A stretch of 64,000 nucleotides of DNA, from positions 868,001 through 932,000 of the forward strand of contig JACDTU010000015.1 of the NCBI GenBank assembly GCA_022376465.1. Reading direction: 5' to 3'. The stretch comes from Cubamyces lactineus. Lineage: Eukaryota > Basidiomycota > Agaricomycetes > Polyporales > Polyporaceae. This document shows, in pieces, positions 10,936 to 22,719 of the stretch; within the stretch, counting starts at the first letter, position 1, and each line of letters starts with the position of its first letter. The notes under the pieces were generated by a model, which had not been told where the DNA came from, did no database searches, and worked only from the letters and a program-made list of their open reading frames with translations. Both the position numbers and the translations under genes were made by a program.

Positions 10936-13184
10936 ATGAGCAAGTTCCTTACCGCCGTCCTTTGCGCTGTCCTGTACGGCTCCTTCGTAACCTCAATCCC
11001 GCTCAGCAACGTCTCCGCGTTCTCCGCTACGTCCTCGAGTACTGCGACATCGTCCCCGGTGTCGATCTCAACGACTCAAGGCAGCAGCGGTGTGGGCACG
11101 TCTACCGCCAGCAGCGTGGCCGCACCGAGCCCGACGGTCCCGTATGCCAGCGACGACGCGAATTACTGGCTGTGGAACGAGACGACGAAGACGGACCCCC
11201 AACCTGAGCGCGGCAAGCTTGGCGCGAACATCCTAGGCCCACAGAACGTCCCGATCGACAAGCAGAACCCGGACATCCTCACGCCCCCGACCACCGACCA
11301 AGGCACTGTGTAAGCCACGTTCATCTCTGGTATCTGCATTGCGGAGAGAGGCATTTGCGCTAACGAGCGGATTGCTATGGGAACGCTGGAATGGCACAGT
11401 GGAAATGCCAAGTGGCCGTTCAGCCTGAGCAAGAACCAGTTGAATACTGGCGGATGGGTTCGCCAGCAGAACGGTATGTGGCGTCGTCTCGCAAAGCTGA
11501 CGGATTACTGACTGAGGCGATGTCAGTGCAACAAATGCCTATTGCCAAGGGTGAGTATCACGCTGTGGGGTATGGCGAGCCAGGGGGTGCTGACGTGGGT
11601 TGGCTGGGCAGCGATGGCCGGGGTAGATATGCGCCTGGAGGCCGGCGCCATCCGCGAGCTTCATTGGCACCAGACAGCCGAGGTAAGTAGGCGGGCAACC
11701 ACTCTTGTATACAATTGGGATGCCGACTGACCTTGTGCTGTTTATAGTGGGCTTACGTACTCAGTGTACGTGGCTAGATATCTTGCACGCCTGCCAAGAC
11801 ATGAGGCTGAATGGGGCGTCGTTGACCTGCTTTCATAGGGCTCGACACAAATCACGTCTGTGGACCAGTACGGGCGCAACTACGTCGCGACGGTGAACAA
11901 GGGCGACTTGTGGTATTTCCCGCCTGGCATCCCCCACTCCCTTCAGGGTACGAACGACACCGCAGAGGGAACAGAATTCCTTCTTGTACGTATCCGAGAA
12001 GCTGCTCTTGTGGCAGGATTATGTATTGATGATGTCTTTGTAGATCTTCCCTGACGGGACGTTTAACGACGATGACACCCTTCTGGTGAGTGCTCTATAT
12101 AATGGGTCCCTGTTTCTGCTCGAGGAAGACTGATGTACGGCTCGGAATAGCTTACGGACTGGCTTGCACATACACCGAAGGAGGTCATTGCGAAGAACTT
12201 CCAGGATTATATGATAGATTGGGATATGATCCCCGGCGAGCAGCTCTACATCTTCCCAGGCAGTAAGTTCAACTCCTACCAACAACCTATCGCAAGAAAT
12301 ATTTACACTCTACGATGCTACTTAGCGGCCCTTCCTGATGACCAGAAGCCACCAAAGAGTCCCGCAGGAGAGGTTCCAGAACCATTCTCGTACGAATTTT
12401 CCAAGATACAGCCAACGCAGTACACGGGAGGAACGGTGAAGATCGCGGACTCGACGACGTTCCATGTCGCGACCGAGATCGCTGTCGCGGAGATCACGGT
12501 CGAGCCGGGAGCGATGCGCGAGATGCACGTAAGTATTGGCTCTGACGATATATGCGAGGTTGTTTGATGTTCACGGCGGACTTCCTTCGTTGTATTAGTG
12601 GCACCCGACTCAGGACGAGTGGGGTTTCTTCCTGTGAGTCGCACTATCCCGGAATCCTTGTTGTGGTCACTGACAATATGATTTCAACAGCGAGGGTACG
12701 GCTCGCGTGACTCTCTTCGCTGGCACAGCCATCGCGCAAACCTTCGACTACCAAGTCAGTACCTCGGCCCCTCTAACGCTCGCACAGCACAAAAATTGAC
12801 CGTCTATTTGCAGCCTGGTGATATTAGTTACATTCCCACTGGTTACGGTAAGCACTCTACCGTATTTTTTGATGTGCTTCTCACGTTTACCGGGTCATCA
12901 GGCCATTACGTCGAGAACACGGGCAACACGACCCTCAAGTTCCTAGAGATTTTCAACACGGATGTCTTCCAAGACGTCAGCCTTGCGCAGGTCAGTACCC
13001 AACGCCGCATTGCGCACCTGGACGAGAAGCGCTGATGCATGCAATGGTGAATGCATAGTGGCTCGCTTTGACGCCCCCGTCGCTGGTGAAGCAGCATCTC
13101 CACCTCTCGGACAGCACCATCGCCAACTTCAACCGCAGCAAGGGCGTCGTCGTCGGTGGACCTGGTGCCAAGGTGTCTGCCTGA
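10936..13184 (+). CDS. Secreted oxalate decarboxylase (bicupin)
   Basis: Converts oxalate to formate and CO2 at a Mn centre, outside the cell or in the wall. A signal peptide ([20 protein letters not shown]) is followed by a Ser/Thr/Ala-rich linker. Cupin 1 has the metal site HWHQTAE and the last His in [10 protein letters not shown]. Cupin 2 has HWHPTQDEW and [12 protein letters not shown]. Between them runs [13 protein letters not shown], then [18 protein letters not shown], close to bacterial and fungal OxdC. It is spread over about ten exons with 50-75 bp introns and ends at TGA 13182-13184, roughly 440 residues. The lid loop aligned to bacterial SENST reads NDDDT, so the proton-donor Glu appears to be Asp (see findings). 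All eight metal ligands are present. In wood-decay fungi such enzymes control oxalate levels and are induced by acid. Confidence 0.93.
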
Positions 13185-13829
13185 ATACCTCAGGGTATCG
13201 TCCGCGGAGAACTGTTCCCACAGTATGCTGCGGCGCGGCGAGTGCTTTCACAACCCCACAGCCTAGCGTCTAGACTTCCTTGTGTCTCTCAGGACAGAAC
13301 TTTCGGTTCGCGCCTGTTTGCTTAACGCTACAGCATTCTATATAACAGCGTGTACTTAACGACTCGTAACGGACTGAACGTTTTGTCGTAGTTCTAACTA
13401 TTTCGTAGTGTCCTTCAAGCGCGAATGCCCGCCGCGAGTCGTTTATCGCGGTACATGGTCATCATTAGAAGAGGAAATCTCAGCAATAGCCTCCCACGGT
13501 CGAACACCATAAAACTTATGGCGGTGCTAAGAAACGCCCGTGGCATCAAGGTTCGCTCGAAGCGATTGGGCCGCACTCACTACTTCAATCGCTTCCTTAA
13601 CTACTCCCAATGTATTCCTTTGGTACACATTCTGCGTCGCAACGTACTCAGAGCGATATATACATATATGGTTTTAGGCGACTGATCCACGTATCAGCAG
13701 GTCGATCAAAACATTCTAGGGCGGTCAAGGGATAGTGCGGCTGCAAAAACAGTACACACGTATGGTGGTGCAAGTGAACGCTGATCTGAACCAGGCTTCG
13801 GACACTTGACTCGTCGGAACAAAAGGAAG
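13185..13829. other. Intergenic, 3' flank of oxalate decarboxylase
   Basis: No coding, RNA or repeat feature is convincing. A TATATACATATATG run near 13659-13673 is AT-rich. A T4 run in the minus sense near 13821-13824 would terminate Pol III transcription of the adjacent tRNA. Confidence 0.4.
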
Positions 13830-13915
13830 AGGCGCTACCAGGGCTCGAACCTGGGTTTTGGGAACACTCATCGAATGATCAGAATCCCAAGTGATAACCA
13901 CTACACTATAGCGCC
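13830..13915 (-). tRNA. tRNA-Gln (CUG) with a 14-nt intron
   Basis: The minus strand folds as acceptor GGCGCTA/TAGCGCC, D-arm GTGTAGTGGTTATCAC, anticodon stem TGGGA/TCCCA with loop TTCTGA-T, and T-arm CCAGG-TTCGAGC-CCTGG. The anticodon is CTG (Gln). A 14-nt intron interrupts the loop one base after the anticodon, the standard eukaryotic place. The discriminator is T, as in yeast tRNA-Gln. Internal A and B boxes are intact. Confidence 0.93.
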
Positions 13916-14574
13916 TTGCCTTTGCCCGTTATAATAACATTGGTCGCGATTGGAAGCTCAGCACGGCTGAGAGGCTTCACGGATAGCACAACTGCAGCAA
14001 GATGGTGCTACCACCGTGTCTCTGCTCCTCACAGCTTCTCCAGTAGTTGCACGACAACCCGGTACATGGCGAGCCCCATTCACTTCACAAGGGAGGGTAC
14101 TTTGCTAAAAGCACAAGCGCGCGTGCATTGTATTGCAGTCTACGCAGGGATACGAGAGTGGTACCAGAGAGGGAAAGAGACAGGCCGGGGCGAGCAGCGC
14201 GAGCGACTATACTATAGGACCGAGTAGAGTGGAACTGATAACTTGGACGTGGCGATGTTAATACGGAGAGGAGTGGTACAGCAGGCATGACGAGACGAGA
14301 CGATAACGGCAAGTAGAGACGGGAAGGGTGGGTCGGCGTATTGTATAGTATAAGAATGGGGGGATGAGCTGAGGTGGGGGTGCTAGTGGAGGCGGGGTTG
14401 ATGAGAACGGGGTCGGGGCTGTTCATCAAGGCAGCGGGACACAGCCGCTCGTAGGAAGGGGTGGGATCGAGGTCCAGTGGTTCAGAAGTGATCAATGCGA
14501 TCCTAGGCAGCGCCCAGGACCCAAGTATGAGTGGTGAAAGGGGAGCCTTGTGGAAAGGGTATTGTCGTAGTCGT
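13916..14574. other. Intergenic, 3' flank of the RRM gene
   Basis: No gene is supported. The open frames here are shadows and contain no domain. The region holds the 3' UTR of the minus-strand RRM gene and the upstream side of the tRNA. Confidence 0.4.
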
Positions 14575-15570
14575 TCACCGGTCGATATCCATCCTGCTGC
14601 CCGCGCCACCCCGACGACGGCCGCGCCCCCCACGACGTCCGCGACCTCTGGTGGGGGCCTGGACATAGTCCTTGGGATCAGCGCCCGGCGGTGCGATGAG
14701 GACAGTTGCTCGCGCGTCCTTGCCCAACAACTCATCTGACCGCAACTTCCTACAAGCACAAGGAAGCAGTCAGAATGACAGATCCCACGATGCGTTGTCA
14801 CGGATTACTCACGACCCAGAGCTGGGAGCGTCGTCGCTCATGAGGACATCCACGCTACCCTCGACGAGCGCGGCACCAATACGGCCGGAGAGTGTCGCGT
14901 TGACACCGCCGACGATCTTGACCTCAAGCGTGCGCCCGTCCGCGGGCTGGCCGTGAAACTTGGCGACGGCGGCCTGGGCATCCTTCTCGTTCTTGTACGT
15001 GAGGCGCACGACAGGCTCGGGGTTGTTGGAGTGGAGCACGGCGGAGGTGATCGCGCCGCAACGCTTGAATATGGCCTGTGTCCCTCGGTAAGGCAAAAAC
15101 AGACGGAATACTCGAAGAGATTGGTACGCACCTCGACGTCGGCAGCCGTTGTGCCCTTGGCGAGGCCTGAGACCTGCACTACGTTCCCTCGCGAGCTCGC
15201 GCCCTTGATAGACAGACCACCCTTCTCGCCAATCGCCTCACGCAACGCCTTGTCTGCGATGCCGAGATTGAGTTTGGGAGCAGACGAGGGCGCGCTGGTG
15301 AGTCGTGCGCTGAGCGAGCGAGGTTCAGCGTTGAACATGTCGTGTTTCCATGTGTCATTCACGTCGGCTTTTGGCGGACGTTGGTTCCGGTTCTGAGGAA
15401 GGCGCGTAGAGAGGCGAAGGTGAGGAAGGAGGGCGCGTGAGGGGAGAGGGGAAGAAGGGACGCACGTATGGACCAGAAGATGCTGCGGCACGATTCGACT
15501 TTGAACGAACGGGGCCGACGGCGGGAGCCGCGCCCGGAGGAAGACTGATGCGCTCAAGAAGAGAGGCCAT
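14575..15570 (-). CDS. RRM protein, ALY/REF-like mRNA export factor
   Basis: Probable nuclear RNA-binding adaptor linking transcription and splicing to mRNA export. The four-exon model of 267 residues joins in phase: 15466-15570, 15132-15392, 14813-15075 and 14575-14749. An N-terminal basic/Ser part is followed by NDTWKHDMF, then an RRM from GNVVQVSGLAKGTTAADVEAI through AVLHSNNPEPVVRLTYKNEK and FHGQPADGRTLEVKIVGG. The C-terminus is Gly/Arg-rich (RGRGRRGGRGRRRGG), ending MDIDR before TGA. One central RRM with an RG-rich tail is the ALY/REF (yeast Yra1, S. pombe Mlo3) layout. Another RRM/RGG protein is possible. The start ATG at 15570 lies just upstream of LLERISLPPG. Confidence 0.8.
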
Positions 15571-15959
15571 GGTGTAGGTAGGAGAAGTCGAGAGTGTGTG
15601 AGACGACGAAGAGAGGGAAGGAGGAGGTGGTGGCCGTCTGTGGTCAGAGACAAGCGACGACGATTGAGCGTAGCCACCGCCACCCCTTCCCGTTCCCTTG
15701 TTTGGTTTCGCTTGGCACTGTTCCCATGCGCACCCCATACTTGTACCTCCGGGATTCTCGGAGTACCCTTTGCTTTCGAGAGTGAACAACCTATCGTCAA
15801 TGTCCTACCTCTCCGCTCAGCTTAGGCATGCGGCTAATTCTCAATCTCATGGGCGACGCTATCCTTGATTAGCCAAGCATTCCTCAGTCGAACAGAATAC
15901 ATTCGAGTGCTCCCCACTATCAACCTGCGTCTGATCTGCATCTGCGCTCAAACTTTGTC

Positions 15960-16005
15960 CATCTCACTGCCTCGTAGCAGGACATCTCACTGCCTCGTAG
16001 CAGGA
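15960..16005. repeat. Two perfect 23-bp direct repeats
   Basis: CATCTCACTGCCTCGTAGCAG plus GA occurs twice head to tail, 180-225 bp before the Goodbye/EF-hand gene start. Its position suggests promoter or 5' UTR; no function is known. Confidence 0.7.
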
Positions 16006-16184
16006 TCTCGACCTCTTTCTGTCTCATAGAAGGGTCCTTCGTGTGGCGTGGCGTGTACAGCATGTGGTCTGGCTGAGCTGCAGAAGTGATATAATTCAAC
16101 TCGACCACCTCATCGTAAAAACCCCCGTCACGTCTTCGACCGGGGTTGATACTACTGATCATCGCAGCCTATCCTCCAACGAGT

Positions 16185-19100
16185 ATGCCACCTACAAACG
16201 ACCTTGAACAGCCCAAGAAGGACCCCACGTCGACATCAGATGCGATGCAACAGGCACAAAAAGCCCTCGATTCCGCAGCCAGGCCGGCTCAGCCTGGCGG
16301 CATAGGTAAACACTCTCTCGATAGGTACTTCCACCGCCCTGGGTTCGTGCTGATCTGAGTCTATGTTCAGGTCGTGCCGAGAAGGAACTGGTTGAAATTG
16401 TCGATGCAACTAGTCAGGCTGCTAGTAACAGTAGCGGTTGGAACATCTTGCTCGATGGCGTCAATGCTCTCGTCGAGAGCCTACCACCGCTTATCCGCAC
16501 TCTTGACGTCCTCGCGGGAGTTCATCCGTTTCTCCGAGGTATGTGCTGCGGTATACATAGTTCGCACTGTCAGCTCACACAGCATATCAAGTTGCCGTTG
16601 ACGCATTCAAAGTCGTCGTCGAACTCGAGATCAAGAGGCACGATAACGACAAGAAGATAAACCTACTTTTTCTTGAGATGCGGAATATGATGTCCGTTCT
16701 ACTGCAGTAAGTCGCATGTGTATCTGATTCACTTGCAACCGGCTACAACGCTGGCTCTATAGACTACAGGGAGTGCGTCCTAATCACGTCGGACACGACG
16801 GCATCTCAATTGGCGAGAGAATGGACGAGCTGGTCCAACAGACCGCGAACGACATCAAGGAATGTGCCAATGCGTGCGACGCGTACGCTCGTAAGAGACT
16901 CCTCACGAAGGTTCTTACAGCCCCGAGTTGGGATACAACCCTGAAAGGATACATACAGCTGTTCAGCGAGCGGAAAGGAGAACTCAGCTTCCGCATCTCG
17001 GTTCATACTGGCATACAAATCGACCGGGCAAATGACAAGCTCGACACGCTAATAATAAAGTACGTCGCCTATCCTGACCGATTCCTTCCCTAACATGGTC
17101 CTGATAAGATCTACCAGGATGGACGTTGTGCTCGAATTCTTTCAGAAGGCCCTACCACAGGAGCAGCTCGTTCTGGCCGAAGTGGTTCGCCGTAGTGGCG
17201 GTACAGAAGCAGTGCTGAGCAAAACCGAGGTGCTGCAGGAACTGCTCCAGAAAGAACGGCAGCTTGAGACTAAGGAGGTATCTGCCCCTGCTCCCTCGTA
17301 CACTAGCCCCACAGTTGGACAAAGCGCATACGCTGTGCCGGGTAGCGCGCCACTCGGGGCGCGCGCGTATTCACCTCGATATTTACGTACTGCAGGTCAT
17401 TCACGAGGGGTACGAACGCGGAGGGACAGCTACGACTATCGACCGAGTGGCCTCTACTATGGCGAGGGCAGAGAACGCCCGCAGTCGGCGTATCTCGCGG
17501 CCGCTACACCGTATATTCCCCCTCAAAGAACTATTACTCAAAGTACTCCGTATGACGCATATGGATCGTATCTCCCAAACACAGAGGAGAACGTAAACCA
17601 GAGCTCGGAAGTGGCACGATTGATGCAAGACTTGGCAGACGAGCCCGCGGTAGCGATTCGACGGAACCTCGTACGCTTCGAACGGAGGTTCGCGATACAG
17701 CAGAAGGAGATATTGGAGGAGACGAAGAAGATAGTGGTACATGAAGGCGATCGAGTCATCCAATCTGTATTGGCAGGGCCGCACGAACGGATCGTTGACC
17801 AGGTATGTTTGTGGTGCGCATCAGAGTCCGTAACACTGTTCTGACATTTACATAGGACATGTACGAGATTTGGAAAGATATGGTACGTCTCAATTTGAAT
17901 ACGCATTCGCACTGTAGGGGCTTACGGGGACTTACAAAGAGGTGGCGTGGTATCGTCGAAGCTCGCCATCTCGTGCTCGCTATCTACGACTACTACAATC
18001 AGCGCCTCGAAGATCAGCACCGTGCAATCGCCAGCGGAACCACACCGGCACGCCCGATCCCCGAAGAGGATTTGTGGGCGGTGCAGTGCATCGACTTGAT
18101 GCATCTGCAGACGCTTATGGAGGCGTTCGACAGCGACACGTCGGGGTACATCAGTGTTCAGGAGGTGAACAAATTCACGACGTCGCGGCCAAAAGGATGG
18201 AGGTATGTTGCCATTAGAGTGTCTCATGCTCCTTCATTCTCATGTAAGCCCCAACTTATGCTTCCAGTCTGCTTCGCTGGTTGGCGTACTGGGCGGTGGG
18301 ATGGCAGGTGTCGATGACCGAGTACATACACAAGATTCAGACCCTCCTTGCTCGTATGTGGGACTTGCGTTCTTCCGTTCTGCTTTGCGGGAAAGTGGTC
18401 GAGGGCTACGTGAACGCTGTTGCATTTTACGTACAGAACATCACGGGATCCTTCGTGGAGGACACCGACCGGAGATATCTTCTAGACCGTTTTCAGGAGT
18501 ATATCGATCAGGAGGAGACGCGTCTCCGTCACGGATTGGAGACAGCAAAGTACGACCTTGACTCGCCGGATACCCTGGATTTGATCAACGGCCCGCGAGG
18601 ATTAGAACGCGTACGTGCTTCAAGTTGCCAATGTCAATTGTCAATACTCGCTCATCTTGCTTTGTTGCGATGACTAGAACGTATGCGTCATCCTGTATCT
18701 TCTGCTAAGCCGGCATTACGACATCGTGAGGCTCGCGCAAAAGGTGCTACTACACTTTGAAGAAATATCCGACGCCGCTAGCGTGATAGTCGTTGTACGC
18801 GATGCGTTCAATTACCGTGTAGATGAACTAGCCGGTACGTCGTTGTAATTCTTCAGACTAGATGCGACTTTGATTTCCTTTTCCCTCGGCCCAGGCTTGT
18901 TCACGCAGAGGCGTCTTATAGTTGAAGTCGAGATTGCAGATTTCGCCTGCGGGATGGTCAGTCTCTACTTTTGTATCATCCCGATGCGAGGCAAAGATCT
19001 CACGTTATTTGGTAGCTGTCTGCCATACGGAATCCTACCTTAACCTCGCCGGGAATGGACTTCGCAGAGAACTTGCCGCTCGACCGCAACGCCGTGCTCG

Positions 19101-21114
19101 ATATACTCGATGAACCATCTGACACCATCTTGAAATACCCACCGTACTGCATGGAATTCTATCCCGAGAGCGACGATCTTATAGAGAACGAAGGCATTGA
19201 AGTTGCCGAGGAACTCAAGCCTCTGTGCGTGTTCATGCCTATACACCTTCACATGTGGCTGATTCTATGCGGCCGATCAGCCTCGGTAAATGGGCCGGCG
19301 TGCGGCACTATGTATCGTCTGACAACGAAGAACATGTTTGGACGTATACCTACGTCTTCCATATCTCGCCCACAGACCCTAAGAAACTCGTGGCAACTCC
19401 GAAGCTTCCGTGGACGTGGCAATGCACTCGGATGACTGCCGAGGTCGAGTTCTCCGGGATGACAGAGGATGGCCGATCGAAGTACACTATAACGGAGTCC
19501 TTCAATACTACCCTGCACGATAATCTCTATCTCAACGTCACGCTCCAGGATGGCTCCACGCTCGAGGGTGAACAAGACGACACGCGCACCCCCACGTCGC
19601 ATCAGGGCCCCGTACCGCACACGGTTCTGAGGAAGGATTCGACTGCAGAAGTCATAAGGTTCTACCCGTCGCCCTGGGAACTAGAGACTAACAAGGCCGG
19701 TGCCTTGTGGCGATTCGCCATCTTCGCGGTCCTCTACGACGTCCGACGACGTCTCTTCACGTGGAGCTTCGTCAGAGAACGAGGGAACACAAGACGGGCG
19801 CTCACGTCGCTGTGGCTCGCCGAAAAAGAACAGAAGGAGCGCGGCAACGACCTTCACCCGGACGATATAGAGGAACGGGTACGACTGCTGAGGAATGTCG
19901 TCCCTGCGGACGTGCAATGCGTGTGGTACTGCAGCCTCAATCCGGCGAAATATCCCTGGATCCTGCCATGGTGTGGGTTCTGCCGCAGGGTGCTCAAGAC
20001 GGTGAAGCCTTGTCTCCGCATGATAGGCAAGATTTTCCCTCTCCCGTCCGAGGTCGAGTGGGCTGTGTGCGAGCGCGAGGAGTGCTTGATTGGGTGCATG
20101 CAGTACCCCGGACTGTGGCCAAACCTGGTGCTCAAGACGTGGACCGCTGGGTGGACGCTTGATCGCTTTCTTGAGGAGTTGGGACTCGAGACGACCGACG
20201 TCTTGCGGACGCTCTTCGAGAACGCAGCTCGCCGCGTCTCTCGAGACAATGGACCGCCTATCAGCCCGGCCCACCAGGACGCGAACGCGCGACTGGCCGA
20301 ACCGCTGACACCTGGCAGTACACCGTCCTACACTCCCCACACACTCTCGACCATCACGGAACTCAGCGAAGACGCAGCTGACATTGGCATGTCCGCGCAG
20401 TCGCCTGATCCCGATCGCTCCGAGACACCTTACTTATGGGCGCCTCGCAGTTTACCCTCGGAGAAAGTACACCTGGACTCCGTGGAGGACGCCCCCCAAG
20501 AGGCGGAAACATCGCCCCCACGTCGTAGAGTCTCCTTCATGCTCGACGACAGCACTGATTCAGCACAAACCTTGACAGATGAGCCAGTCGACATCGGGGC
20601 GCGGCCAGTGTGTGTGCGTTGCAAGTCAGAGGTGCAACTACCTTGCTGGGTATGCACCCAGTGCGCAGGTACGTGACAGAACCGCCCTCTGCAGACCCTG
20701 ACTTACAGTGCCGCAGACCTGACGTATATCTGCTCCGCTTGCGATACGTGTGATACCGTCGAGGATGGCGGGCACAAGAAGGAGCACGTTCTCATGAGGA
20801 TATGGGACTTGACGCGCGTATTTTCGAGCCCGCCCTTGACACCGCCCTTGATGCCGGGCGGATATGGCAGCTACGAAGAGGGCGAGGGGCCCTCATCTCC
20901 CCAGCGTCCATTCATACCCTCCCCGGTGATGTCTCCAAGACCGGAAGATGTGGAGAGGCGACTGGGTCAGCTGGCGTCGCAGTACGAAGGGATGGAGGCG
21001 CGGATGGATCGCCTGGAGAGCAGGCTGTCAGGCATGGATTCTCGGTTGGAGCGGATAGACGAGATGTTGACCGCCGTGTTGTCTGCTTTGCGCGGCGAAG
21101 GTCCAAAGGTATAA
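16185..21114 (+). CDS. Goodbye-like helical domain protein with EF-hand and ZZ-like zinc finger
   Basis: A long multi-exon gene, about 1,300 residues, start ATG 16185 (MPPTNDLEQPKKD). The N-terminal helical region LPPLIRTLDVLAGVHPFLR, AFKVVVELEIKRHDNDKK, LLFLEMRNMMSVLLQLQ and ECANACDAYARKRLLTKVL resembles the Goodbye domain found at the N-terminus of fungal STAND proteins. A Tyr/Pro-rich linker follows. Next is one canonical EF-hand loop DSDTSGYISVQE with every ligand position filled, predicting Ca2+ binding. A large middle part is unrecognised. A Cys cluster CVRCKSEVQLPCWVCTQC, YICSACDTC and HKKEH looks like a ZZ finger. The C-terminus is a short heptad-like coil (RRLGQLASQYEGMEARMDRL). There is no NACHT or NB-ARC domain. 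Several late exon joins (near 18,950-19,290) were checked in phase, supporting one gene rather than two. The role is unknown; Ca2+-responsive signalling is inferred. Confidence 0.75.
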
Positions 21115-21382
21115 CGTCCATCTTGCTTCCGTGTATCCCACAGACGGCTTCACATGCTATCAATGAGACTGGTTCCGGCCTAACTAGCACGTCCTAGCCC
21201 GCAGTTATCATCGAGCTGAGCGTCCCAGCGGTATGGAGTATGGTCGAGTCGCAGTACCTTCCGCAAAGCCTATCCACAAGTGGCCCGGGCGACCACTGCC
21301 TCACCGCGCTTTGATTTTAATAACGATCCCCCATCCGACATCCTACACTAGTCTGTCATCAGTCGACCCTTACGCAGTATAC

Positions 21383-22719
21383 ATGCCTAACGATCCTCCG
21401 AAGAGCAACCCGTCTAACGCAAGGTTAGAGGTTCCGGCCCCGAGCAGAGCGCCCAGCAGAAGGACTTCGCCACATGCAGCAGGCAGGTCGGCGCACCCGA
21501 GTGTTATAGGTGAGTGGACTGGATTTTTCTTCTAGGTTAACGCGAGCTGATACGTATCTAAGCGGAAGCTCAGGTAACAGTCGAGGGTGTCGTCGGGACG
21601 AGCCAGTCTATCAGTCACAGAGACAATTGGCACGTTGTGCCCAACACTATAGCTCCCATCGACCGTCTCCCGCCCCTCATTCATGCGCTCGACACATTGG
21701 CACATGTGCACCCATTCCTCCAAGGTATGTCGACTCAATCCCGTTGAGGTCGCACACGAACTGAACATCATCCACAAGTGGCTGTCGGCGCGTTCAGAGT
21801 CATCGCCGAGTTCGAACTGAAGCGGCTCAGAAACGACAAGAGAGTTAGCATGTTGTTCCTTGAAATGCAGAATATGATGACCGCACTCCTGCAGTGAGCA
21901 GTCCATCGGCCCGTTCTTCGATGCCAGGTATGCCATACTGAACGTTTGTCCAACTAGATTGCAACCCGTACGCGCCAACCACGTGGGCCATGACGGGATA
22001 TCCATAGGTGAAAGGCTTGCAGATCTGGTCAAGAAGACTGCAGAAGACATCAACGAGTGTGGAGAAACATGCGATGCATACGCAAATCAAGGACTGCTGG
22101 CGAAGGTGTTCAATGCGCCGAGCTGGGACGTCACTTTCAGAGAATATACGCAACGTTTTAGTCACCGGAAAGCGGAGTTCACCTTCGCCATCTCGATTCA
22201 TACAGGTATCGGAGTTGATCGTGCCAACGAGAAGCTCGACGCTCTAGCAGGAAAGTCAGATGGCATGTGCCTATGCTCACAGCTGCGCGACACTGACTTG
22301 ATGGCCTAGGATGGATATCGTTCTTGACTTGCTCAACGAAGCCTCTCGTTCAAACAATAACGAAAATGCGGCGAGGCAGTCAGCAGGGAACGGAGTGCGT
22401 GGACGTGCCACTCCTTCCCCTCGACGAGGAGGTATACCCGTCGGAAGACCGAGAGCTGCCCCCTCGCGAGCCGCTCCGCCTCCACACCGGCCGCGCGGAC
22501 GAGGGCAACCTCCGGTACATGGCAGAGGCACTGGAAGAGGCCTTTCAGGAGATGACACAGCTGATAAAGCACGCACGCGGGGCAGAGGCGTCGATGGCGA
22601 TAGGGCAACCTGGCGAAGTAGACGGGCCGGCGGGGGGCGACAGCCTGGGCGTGGTAGGACACGACCAAGTACTAGTCATAGGGGACGTGATGTTGTCGGT
22701 GCTGGAAGGGCGTAGATGA
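21383..22719 (+). CDS. Short Goodbye-like paralogue with disturbed 3' end
   Basis: A tandem partial copy of the preceding gene. The ATG at 21383 (MPNDPPKSNPSNARLE) leads through a spliced exon GTSQSISHRDNWHVV and LPPLIHALDTLAHVHPFLQ to AFRVIAEFELKRLRNDKR, LLQLQPVRANHVGHDGISIG and INECGETCDAYANQGLLAKV. These align exon for exon with the longer gene. The EF-hand and zinc finger are absent. The last exon opens as MDIVLDLLNEASRS, matching MDVVLEFFQKA of the long copy. From about 22,390 the strongly GC3-biased frame is +1 to that (AEALEEAFQEMTQLIKHA, ending LEGRR at 22719). The original frame runs on as Arg/Gly-rich sequence to 22715. So either a frameshift or a shifted acceptor is present. The product would be a free Goodbye-like domain of about 300 residues. 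Confidence 0.6.
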
